DNA of 64,000 bases. Source: Phytoseiulus persimilis. Lineage: Eukaryota > Arthropoda > Arachnida > Mesostigmata > Phytoseiidae. Position 1 is the first letter of the stretch, and every line of letters begins with the position of its first letter. The notes under the pieces were generated by a model. It had not been told where the DNA came from. It saw only the letters and a list, made by a program, of their open reading frames with translations, and did not search any database. The stretch is from contig CM075104.1 of the NCBI GenBank assembly GCA_037576195.1, forward strand, positions 1,432,775 through 1,496,774, written 5' to 3'. A program made the translations under genes and the position numbers. Positions 53,647 through 63,335 of this stretch are shown in pieces.

Positions 53647-54699
53647 CAGGGGCGTACCTAGGCGAAGTGCCGCCCGGGGCGGAGCTCGGAGATTCCGAAA
53701 ATGTCGCCCCCCCCCAAAAAAAACTGGAGGATCTCTTGTGCGTGACCAAACTAATGTGCAGCCAAACGGATTTGAGGGAAACCAGCCATAACTTTGGTAC
53801 TTGATGTTGACAGTATATTGATTTATTTGAACCGCGTTTTCGGACTTTATGATGCACCTCATAGTGCAACCCTCCGAGCTTTGAGGATTGCAAATTCATG
53901 TATCGCTTCCTCCATGTCGATGCCACAAGACAGCTCGTTCTCTATGGAGAGGATCGCGAGGTTCGACAAACGCAACTGACTCATACTTGACCGGAGATAA
54001 GACTTGATGAGCTTAAGCTTCGAAAAGATCCTCTCACAACTAGCAGAGCTTATCCGAAGAAAAAAAAAACAAATCGACCTTTGGGGCAGAGTGGCAGCAT
54101 TCTATACAGAATAACCCGATGATCGAAGTACTGTCAAGAAGATTCCGGAGGCTGTACCTGAGTTTGGCGAATGCGTTTCTTCGTACGGGATAGTGATGAG
54201 GAGAAGTATCTCACTAAAAGCGACGAAGGGATGCACGCTGATTTATGAAGCTGCTGGATCGTTGATATTTATCGTCAAGTGCTTCGCGAATTGTGTTGTC
54301 ATTTGCTCGACTGCATGTCAACTCTCCCTTTGTTTTCATGACCACTGATCCTACGTGGAGTGTGCCCTGAGTGAAATGAGCCGACGCGAAAAAAGAAATG
54401 AAATCCGCTCAGTCCGCGTTGTTATTCCGATGAATCTTCTTTTGCAGTATAGCGATTCCCGTCTGCGAAATGATTTTCCCTCGGTTTACCGTTCTCACTG
54501 TCTCACGCGGGCTCCGAACAAGCTGAGCTCCGGAAATATCGTGAAGAAGTTCTCCTGAGAGTCTCGAATATTCTTGCCGATCAACCGAAGCCACATGATG
54601 AAAAGGACATCGAAGTGAAAATGCAGCCCCTGGTGCCGCCCTGAGGTGTGCCGCCCGGTGCGGGCCGCACCCTCGCCCCCCCCCCTAGATACGCCAATG
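53647..54699 (-). mobile_element. hAT DNA transposon, non-autonomous derivative
   Basis: 1,053 bp flanked by the 8-bp duplication cacacatg (53639-53646, 54700-54707), the length expected for hAT. The ends are imperfect inverted repeats: caggggcgtacctagg at the left, and cattggcgtatctagg when the right end is read inward. Both ends are followed by C/G-rich sequence with gccgcccgg words. It contains the C-terminal end of a transposase on the minus strand (53859-54059) and C and A homopolymers near both ends. The rest of the transposase is missing. Confidence 0.85.
53859..54059 (-). pseudogene. hAT transposase C-terminal (dimerisation) fragment
   Basis: 66 codons ending at TGA (53859-53861), in a frame not opened by a start codon. 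The segment SCERIFSKLKLIKSYLRSSM, then SQLRLSNLAILSIENELSC, is characteristic of the hAT C-terminal dimerisation region, of the kind shared with ZMYM/DUF4371-type proteins. No catalytic residues are in this piece. It lies in the left part of the hAT element, consistent with a minus-strand gene whose 5' two-thirds were deleted. Confidence 0.82.
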
Positions 54700-54709
54700 C
54701 ACACATGTC

Positions 54710-55669
54710 AACCAGGTTTGTACAGATTTCGAAGGAGTTTCTGGTCGAAACCTCCTGATTCAACCTAAGCGAAGACAAGTGCTACTTGTACCAACACTTC
54801 AAGGCTTGTTCATTGTGTTATGCCGGGGGATCGATATGTCTTTCGACGGAAAAATGGTGGGAAGATGGGGTGTTTCCTAGGGAAGGGCAGCGCTTGACTT
54901 CTTGCTCATTACAGAGTTCTGTGTCACGGCAGAGCAATCGCTTTCTTGGTGATACAGAGACGCACACTTGAGGTGACTTCCGGAACCGAGCCGCTTCTCC
55001 GTAAAGAGGATGTCACGATTATGAGATCCGACTTGTTGGCGGTTTTGTACGCATATATAGGCCTGATGGAACTTTTCCATTGACTAACGCAGAAAAGGTT
55101 CGGGCGGATGCACCATTGAGGTTGCTTCTGGCGGTATGTTCCGGATGATCGAAGATTTCCCCGATCGAAAGAGTGATCGAATGCTCGAGTGGTGTTCGAA
55201 GTTCGATCAGGAGTCGTCGATTAGAAAGAGATGGTTCGGCGAGGTGGTATTCCGCGAACTTGGTCGAAACTGACCGGCCCGCTTTGCAAGAACGACAAAC
55301 AAGTGGCGTTTGGAATGACGCTACTCACCGAAGCTGTACAGGAGCGGCAGCCCTAGGGGGAACAACGCGTTCAACAGTTTCTAACTGCTACGTCAGGGCT
55401 CAAGGCGCTTTGATCTGCATTCTCATGTAGCCACGGCTCCAGCTGAATATCCTTAATCAGATCTCGGATCCCTGCCACGAATTCACGTCCCGCTTGTTGA
55501 GTTTCTGCGCAGTATATGTGATACTGGCGGGGACCAACTTGATTATCCGCCTTGATACGATGCCACTTTTGATCTCAGAATGTGCGGCCCAGCGTGGAGA
55601 AGCTTTGAGACGAGGAATTTCCGATCTTTCATTCAGATTTCGAGCTATCATTTGTCAGTCGATGTCGTG
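54710..55669. other. Unrecognised DNA
   Basis: Short motif-free frames. I see no repeat or gene. Confidence 0.35.
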
Positions 55670-55671
55670 TA

Positions 55672-56437
55672 CAGGGTGGTCATCGTAAGTCGGGAACTTT
55701 CTCACCCTCTCTTCTTTTGCTCATAACTCGGTGAAAAATGCTCAGGTTCTGGAATTTTTTTTTTCGTTTTTTTTTTTTTTCGAATTCGTTTTTCGTTCGA
55801 TAGCTGGAAGGACGGCGCGTCTTTTTCTCGTTGAATTCCGTAAATCGGTGGAAAACTGCAATTTTTTTTTTCAACTTTTCTCAAAAAACTGATCGACAAA
55901 CTCCTAAAGTCAACCGATCGAATTCGAAAGTGCCAAAGGCGGGGCAGGATAGGATGCTGCTCAAACGCCCGGCAACTCCAGATTTCTAGCTCAGGATCTG
56001 TGAGAAGGACGGAAGATCGTTTCAACCTCGACGTCAGGATCCACCACCTGACAAGATCGTAGCTCCTCAGGGATGCCGAATTCGAATTTTTTTCCGATGG
56101 CGAAAAGTTCTTGGATTGGTAAAGACTACCCGACTATGGAGTTGCCGGGTCGATCAAGAAGGCGGGATTCCCGGGGGAAAAAAAAAAAGTTGTCGGATCG
56201 ACTCGGCAACTCCATAGTCGGGTAGTCTTTACCAATCCAAGAACTTTTCGCCATCGGAAAAATTTCAATCGGAAAAAGTTGAAAAAAAAAATTGCAATCT
56301 TCAGGCCGATTTAAAAAATTCAAAGTCCTACCAGCTATCGAACGCAGAAAGATTTTCCAGAATCCGACCATTTTTCATCGAGTTATGAGCAAAAGAAGAG
56401 AGGGTAAGAAAGTTCCCGACTTACGATGACCACCCTG
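55672..56437. mobile_element. Mariner-type MITE with snap-back structure
   Basis: 766 bp bounded by TA on each side (55670-55671, 56438-56439). Both ends read inward as CAGGGTGGTCATCGTAAGTC. The right half is an inverted, internally deleted version of the left half (about 233 against 475 bp). The centre is a perfect inverted repeat: 56093-56146 against 56205-56258, 54 bp without mismatch, with a 58-base loop. The TA target and CAGGGTGGT end fit mariner/Tc1. It has no transposase; a frame at 55702-56025 (minus strand) is also seen in the related half copy and is not coding. Transcripts would fold into a long hairpin. Confidence 0.88.
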
Positions 56438-56439
56438 TA

Positions 56440-56750
56440 GTGCGATTCCTTCTCCGGTCTTCGAGAATGTAAGGTCTCGTTGACAATCGGCGGAGAAACT
56501 CGAATAGCGAAGGCAACCTATGCGAGATTCTGAGTCTGTGGGGTGGTGTGGGGGAGGAACCCCGCTGTCCATCGAGTTGTCCATCGAGAATGCCTCATCC
56601 GGGGCTGGATTAGGCATTCTGAGAGAGACTCTGAAAACCTCGAAGGTCGATTGAAACTTTGTCGCGCCTGGAGTTCCGTGAATCTAAGCTAGTGGCTCTC
56701 AAAGTGGTAGATGTCAACCCCTGGGTCACCCCCGGGGGTTGATTGCCGAC
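56440..56750. other. Unrecognised DNA
   Basis: I see no feature; one 80-codon minus-strand frame has no motif. Confidence 0.35.
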
Positions 56751-56754
56751 CACC

Positions 56755-57045
56755 GATTTAACGGGGTGATTCCGACTCGGTCTGACCGTACTTCTTGGAG
56801 TTCAAGGAGATGTGTTTCAGAGGATCAATCTGACCGAGCTCTTCCAAGTCCGAGAGTTCAGAGCTCGATCCGGCAGATTAGATGAGTCGAACCGGCAGTC
56901 CAACCTCGGAATCTACTCGATGTGCTCCGAAAAAACGCTCAGATCGACTTCGGATTCCCCTCCATGAACCCCGAGATGTTCGGTTAGACGGACTTCGGAA
57001 TCTCTTCCATTGACCCGGGAAATTAAGCTCAGATCGACCTCGGAT
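56755..57045. repeat. Decayed 45-bp minisatellite, mixed orientation
   Basis: The first units are forward (ggtgattccgactcggtctgacc), the later ones reverse (gctcagatcgacttcgg, gctcagatcgacctcgg). This suggests an old inversion or two insertions. Confidence 0.55.
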
Positions 57046-57059
57046 ATGGAGTCGAGGAA

Positions 57060-58305
57060 GTTTGGACACCACTGCCCTGGGCTGAGTTTCTCTCAGCCTT
57101 GATGGAGATCCATCTCTGTTGATGAATGATTTCGGGACACTCGGAAAAAAGCGAGTGTCATCCCAATCCGAGCGGTGATGCAGCAGGAGAGGATCAGGGG
57201 ATAACTACCGACCCTGAAGCTCTTGCGACACCTTCCCTCCACCAGCTGGCTCTCCTCAGTGGGTGTTGGAAGCATTCGAAGGGGAGAAGGAGTCTATAAC
57301 TTTGTGCGTATCGAGACGCTTATCAACAGCAAACCACATGGCACACCGTTGTCTACCATGTTCAATTCCCTCTTGATAACGGCTTTCTTGTCGAACCAGT
57401 CGGCGTCTACCTGACTGGAGTCGGCCGCACAGGGGTTTCCACTTCCCCCGGGACGAAATCGGGCGGAAAGTGGTCGCATTGGCAACATTCGCTCCTAGTG
57501 AAACGCGAGGTACTCGACTCGGAGCTTCAAGGGAGCTTGGAGGAATGCGTGGACCGGAATGATTCCGAGATCTTTGTTCAGTTTCCTGCTTGCAGTAGAG
57601 CTTCCAGGCAAACTGCAGTGAAGTGTTGCCCATCGATAACGTCGACAAAGTAACGCAGTGCTGGCGGCGCCTATCAATTTGAGCGACATGATGTTGCGTC
57701 GAGCCCGATTCGAGCGAAATCGTGATCTCAGGGCGGCGATCTGAGCGGAAGCCCGGCTCGAGCGGAGGATCGAATCAAGCGGCGTGGCCGTTTGCGCTGG
57801 GCGGCCGGTTGAGCGTCAACAGCGCTCACTCAACGACGGGAAGACCCGCGTTCAGCTATGGTGCCGAGTGTGGCTATGTATGTTTTTGCCTTCCGTGCCT
57901 CTGCGAGGGGAGAGATTTTATTTCGTCTCCCTAGCGGGCCATGACTGATCGCAGGTGCAATCAATCAGTGCAGTTGTATCGGGCGGTCGCGATCCCGAAC
58001 GTGACCCGCGGTACTATGGCAAGGCCCGCCGCGGCTCCGATCCCTACCGCAGCACAGTACGGGAGCGCGGTAACTGAAAGAGCCCGGTCGCGTGTTCAAC
58101 GTATGGAATATAGCCTCGTTATTGATTGTGTTGCCGACAAAGAAAACGAAGTTCACCGCTGCCCTAGGCACCACGGCAGCGTCCTCCGCCGGCACGGAGT
58201 CGCTGAAAGCGGTAATCGGCGATCGGGCATCCGCTCGGACTGGCCATTCGCTCTGGCGGTCACATCGTGCCGAGGCTCTAGGCTTCGCACAAAGCCGTTC
58301 CAACG
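57060..58305. other. Unrecognised DNA with a GC-rich island
   Basis: 57720-58305 is clearly richer in GC and CpG than its surroundings and has open frames on both strands (57722-57934 and 57941-58375 plus; 57965-58303 minus) without recognisable domains. It could be a promoter/first-exon region of a host gene. A run of 17 C (58306-58322) closes it. Confidence 0.35.
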
Positions 58306-58322
58306 CCCCCCCCCCCCCCCCC

Positions 58323-58605
58323 TCCCCCTGATTTTCACGAAATCGGAGAGTCTTGAGGAGACAGGGCGGGCTTAGGTGGCTGACAAGAAGCAGAACGGTA
58401 CCTGACTCGGGAAAATAGCATTGGCACCGTCTTCATTCTCAATCCAGGAATTTGAGCCGGATTCGCGTGAAATGAGCCGGGCACAGTTGGGTACGTCAGC
58501 CCACGAAAGCCCTCCACAACTTGCTGTGCTGCAACAGTGGAGTGCTATGTGACAATCCAGACAGTCCATCTTGACTACCGCTAGCTTTTGGCAACTACTG
58601 CTGTT
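58323..58605 (-). mobile_element. Deletion derivative of the Tc3-like element
   Basis: 58323-58560 matches 38820-39060 (shared words gattttcac, aggtggctgac, aagcagaacg, cccacgaaagccctccac). Then it jumps to a match with 39761-39790 (gcttttggcaact), deleting most of the transposase. One edge is the 17-C run. No target duplication is evident. Confidence 0.7.
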
Positions 58606-58619
58606 ACGTTCTCCCCCTC

Positions 58620-59385
58620 ATCAACAATCTCCTCCTGCCCTGCTTCCTCGGGATTATAATATTCCGGAACAATCAGGGTTTGTCATAATCAACTGCACCA
58701 CACTGTATACGCAAGTCTCCACGTGCTCCGCGATGATTCGGGGGTGATCCGCCGCGATTCTCGACAGCAACCCGACAGCCGTGCTTTGCGACGCCCTTCG
58801 TGGTGATTTACGCTCACCATTGACGGACGCATCGCGTACGGCACTAGGGGTCTCTCCCGAGGCTTTCCCGAACTTCACTCCCGCGTCGTGATGTGTGCCG
58901 TTCTCTGAGCGGGAGAAAGATTTGCCTCCGGGTGCCGCTGATTCAATTTATATCGGGAGGAGATCGATACCCAATACCGTCAAACGGACTCGGTACTTCA
59001 TCCCGGAAATCGCTTCCATGTTCCGGCATCGACTTCCCAGACTCGCAGCGTACGGCAACCCGGACTATCGTCTCAGCTGTGTGATCGCATGATAGCTTAT
59101 GACTCCGACCATGCGTCGAGATGGTGGAAAGTGATCGAGTTTCGCTCTCAGTCTTCCAATCTCGAGCGTTGAAGATTGCGTTCATGAGTTGCGGTTCACG
59201 TTCACGTTGCTGGATCCTCGCGAACGAACAAGTGATTCAAGTGCCGACCATGAGTAAGTTGAACGGATCCTCCTCCTGTTTCCCCGCTTCTTTTCGTTTC
59301 GCTTCTTCGATTATGGTGTCTGTTCAACTTTGTTGTTCGAGTCTGCTCCGATTGCAGATTGTTTTCTGTGCAGTAGAGAATCCTG
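58620..59385. other. Unrecognised DNA
   Basis: Short frames without motifs. I see no repeat or gene. Confidence 0.35.
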
Positions 59386-59388
59386 TGC

Positions 59389-59452
59389 CCCGGTACGGAA
59401 AATGAATTGCCGTACTGGGCCGGTACGGAAATTCAATTGCCGTACTCCGTAC
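59389..59452. repeat. Two tandem quasi-palindromic units
   Basis: The pair ccggtacggaaaatgaattg / ccggtacggaaattcaattg, each followed by ccgtact, repeats at about 31 bp. Each unit starts and ends in gtacgg/ccgtac, so each can fold on itself. The function is unknown. Confidence 0.65.
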
Positions 59453-59459
59453 TATGGAA

Positions 59460-61257
59460 TATGATGTCTAGTCCCAATACGTTTCACGCTATTCTCAATT
59501 ATTTTTCCGCGGGAGGAGCAGCTGTCAGAGGAGAGACCCTGTGATCCACAAAAGGCACTGTGAGAGCGGAAGAAAAGAGCATTGACAATAGGGAAAGATG
59601 GAAGGGCCATAGGAAAAAAATGCATGTGCCACAGTAGAATGGGAAATTCAGCTAGAATATTGGGCTCACATAGATGATAATCACTGGGAAGAAACGTAAG
59701 GATTCCAATCTGGAAGATGCGAGAGGATGGAGGATGGGAAGAGTTAGGGATTGTAAGTTGTGGGGAAGTCACGAAAAAATAGGCCACTTCGAAAGCGAGA
59801 TGTGCGACGGAAGAAGGCAGAGTCAAACCGAGGAGAACGACGGGTGAATAATTAATTGGTCAGACTAGGGGTGTTCCTTGGCACCACGGTTTGTTACACG
59901 AACGCGGAGCGAAGAGGGAGGAACGAGTGAAAAGATTTCAGCTGAGCATCCTCCATGGAAGCATCGGAGGATTGCAATTTACAATTCATCAGCCGTTCTC
60001 CTTGAGTTTGGTGTTCCCAAGTTTGTCCGTACTGCTCAGGAGTATTGCTCTCGATTTGGTCGGCTGAACTAGAGTTCCCTATCGCGAAGCCATTTGTACA
60101 AGAGACCCCGCCCCTCATTAGCTTCCTTCTCGAGATTCATTTCATCTCAGCTTTTTATGCACACACCAAGATCTCCTACGAAACCGACGTCACTCTGGTA
60201 GTTCCGGAACCCTGAGCGCACTACTAGCCTTCGCGCGAAACCTGCTGCCATATTATGCGCCATGCTGACGTTGTGCGCGTCGCTCGAGCAGCTGAATACA
60301 CCTCGCTCCACGTAGGCGGAGATTTCAAGGGTCGAGACTCCTCTTCATCGATTGCCGACAAATTGCATGGAAAACGTCCCTTCGCAAGGCATATGTCGCT
60401 GGAAATAGACGGGTCGCGTGAAGCTCTGTTCTCCTTCCTTCTGCTTGCGGAGCCGAATTCCCGCTGGAATGCTCCCAAAGACGGAGCGCACATACGCTGA
60501 TAGCTTCGTGTGAGGTTCGCTCTGCTCGGAAACGGGATCCTGGGTGACCTAAATTGCCTAGCTCCAGGAACTGAATAGGGGAAGTGATGATTGGAGTTGG
60601 TGATGGCAATTCCGAATCGTGTTGCGCAGAGTATCGGCCAAGAGCGTCAACAGGCCCAAGCAGCAGTAAGAAGATTCCCTTCGACCTGCATTGTTATCGT
60701 GTCCAACGGACTCCCTCCAAAACGATGAGCATGTGCGCGCCCGGTATTTGGAAACATCTCAGCAGAATCGAACAATAGAGAATCAACCTGTGGAGCTGTT
60801 TGGGGAACGACACTGCTCAGTATGATACTCGCTCACATGATCTCAAATGTTCCGAGCAAACACGCTGAAGGAAACACCATTCGCAAACTGTCGTTGTAAG
60901 GCAGAGGTGATCCTCGCGTTCTTTTCCCGGCTTGTATCATCACACCCATGTCTGTTCGTGATATTTGATAGGGTCCGTACTCTCAGCCATCATTCATCCA
61001 TCCATTCAACACTCCCTCGGATATTGATGGGAACAGCTGATAATGATGCTTCCGACTTCAGTTAATTAATTCCGAAGTATCTCGGAGAAAACTCCGAATG
61101 GGTCCCTTGGAGCTAGGAATTGAAACGATCTGCCTCTCGATCCGCGGATCCCTCAGTGTCGGATGGTGTCATCGGCGTCGAATTTGGAAGCTCCATTATG
61201 AGACATAGTGATAATCTTCCACAATCAGAAACCGAAAAACGTCTCTCAGTCCCGAAT
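59460..61257. other. Unrecognised DNA with a purine-rich stretch
   Basis: 59505-59830 is strongly purine-rich on the plus strand. The open minus-strand frame there (59452-59826) is a by-product with no motif. The rest has no feature that I recognise. Confidence 0.35.
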
Positions 61258-61265
61258 GTGTTTTG

Positions 61266-61786
61266 GGCGGATCCGGACGTTTTGACGCGAGCACTTTGGC
61301 GCAACCGACATTGTGGCGCAGGAAGTTTTGGCGCAGATTCAGATGGAGCTCCCATCAGTTATTCAAACGATTGCGACAGGATTGTGCTGTAGCTATCGAT
61401 GCTCTTTCGCGATGCATAAGACCGTCAGAGCTTTCATCTATACCCTATAGTTTCCGATGCCACATGCTCGGAAAATTTCGCTCGAACTGCCCAAACCCAT
61501 AGTTGCTGGGTTTCAAATATTCAGGAGTGGTCGGTGCAGAAGCGGCTCCAAACAAAGATCTTTTCTCGATTCAGGCTGCAGTAGAATGCATTGGGTTTTC
61601 TCGTGCATGTGGGAACGGAGACTATCGATGAAAGCTCCGGTTGACATATTTGCCACATGAAGCATCGATAGCCACTGAACAATACTGTTCCGATGACTCC
61701 TGGGTGCTTCGTCTGAATCTGCGCCAAAACGTCCTGCGCCGAAATTCCCGTTGCGCCAAAATGTTCGTGCCAAAATGTCCTAGACC
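61266..61786. mobile_element. Mutator-like MITE 3, termini with tandem ttttggcgca units
   Basis: 521 bp with candidate 8-bp duplication gtgttttg/gtgttttt (61258-61265, 61787-61794; one mismatch). The inverted ends (about 61266-61400 and 61670-61786) contain four tandem 16-18-bp units each (ttttggcgcaacc type). An inner inverted block follows (gcgcagattcaga, then gctatcgatgct). The centre is unique and non-coding. The layout equals MITEs 1 and 2, but the unit sequence differs and is reversed relative to the end. Confidence 0.72.
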
Positions 61787-61794
61787 GTGTTTTT

Positions 61795-62960
61795 GGAAGT
61801 GGGGCGCCAAGTCGCTCGAGCAGAGTCATTGTCCCATTCATGAAAGACCTAGGGGGAATCGTAAGAATTTTGGCATGGTCCAGAATACGGAGATATGACG
61901 TTGAATGCCCTTCAACTTCTGGGAACGTGGAAACACTGCCTCATCAAACAGCACCACGGAATTTGAGGCTCTCAAATGGAGGAATTGAACACAGTGAAGA
62001 TGAAGGGGGAGGCTCTCGTCTCCAAGTCAGTGCATCCAACGTTGCGACGAACGATCGGCTTTCATCGTTAACGAAAACCTTCACCAATCGGATCAGGCGC
62101 ACCGTGGAGTTCTCCGTCCTGTGTGGAGCGGAGCTGTGACGTGGCTCCGTGCCTTGAGAGAGAAGCCTGGGGCATGTCACATGAAGAATGCCTCCAGGTC
62201 GCGGTCTTAACTCCGCGACCTTGAAATAGCGGTTCGCCTGAATTCTAAGTGCCCCTTGGAGCGGAAAATACCTTCTCTGAGCCGCTTGTATGCTACGGGA
62301 CACATTGAAAACCGCGGATGACCGTACTGTAGGTTCTGTTGTCCTGCCTATTCATGCTGGTGGAACACCTGAAGCGAGAAAACAGTTGATAGTCAGTCAC
62401 GAGGGTGTTCTCGCGCGGGGCGGAGGTGATCCAGCGAATCGCGTGCACAGCCTTTCCCTCTTGAGAAGTTGAACAACCCCTGAGGTTATGTTGTTTTCCC
62501 GCACCTGTGCCCCGGCGATGAATGCATGCCAGGATGAGTTATTGATGTCCTCGGCATTATTATCCCCGACAGAATATAGCGCATGGACGGTTCCTTTGTT
62601 CGCGCTCTTCCGGGTCCCAGAGCTCTTTCCCTCTGCTCGAATGGTTTTGCGTGGGTTGCTCCGTTTCTTGTACACCATTGGAACCCTTATTCCGATAGAG
62701 GGACAACGAACTCGGGCGTGGTTGGCCTGGGAATGGGAAGATCATGTCATCGCAAAAATCAGTCGGAGGAACTCGTTAGTAGACAGGTGCGATATCTTCC
62801 GCGTGAAGACTCTACTCCACGCATCAAAAGGAGCTTCCGCGCACGCTTCATGTGAGACCTTCCAGCTCACAAGATGCATTCAAGCGGAGTCATCGTTCGC
62901 CGGAATCCACTTGAGGAAATCACGGATTCCCTCGCGGCCGTGAGTCCCCTGACAGATTTT
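61795..62960. other. Unrecognised DNA
   Basis: A 151-codon plus-strand frame (62488-62943) and an overlapping minus-strand frame (62397-62678) have no motif. I see nothing else. Confidence 0.35.
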
Positions 62961-62967
62961 CAGCCCT

Positions 62968-63335
62968 ACCTATCTATATATATAAAAATCCAGGGTCTGT
63001 TTGTTTGTATGTATGTATGTTTGTTTGTCCTCAATAGGCTCCTCCGGTATTGATCGGATCGACTTGGAACAAACTGCATAATGTAGGGCGGCTCTCCGGA
63101 AATGACATAGGCCACCCACCCCTTCCCCTCTCCTCCTCCCCTCCCCCCCCCCCCTCGCGATATACCCCAACTTTGACCCCCTCCATACTGTCATCCGCAT
63201 CCGAATTCTGACGATAAGGTGCACTGCCCCGTGATGACGCCAGCCAGACTCTTAGGCCTCATCCCATCGTCATCGGATATCCTTCCCCACCCCCTCTCCT
63301 ATACATCTATCATAAAAATCTATCATGAAAATATC
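62968..63335 (+). repeat. Helitron-like 5' module leading into minisatellite
   Basis: Matches 32155-32455 along its length, with a gtttgtatgtatgt microsatellite at about 62998-63027 and a C run near 63145. As in the first copy, the 45-bp minisatellite begins where the module ends, so module and array form one repeat. Confidence 0.82.
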
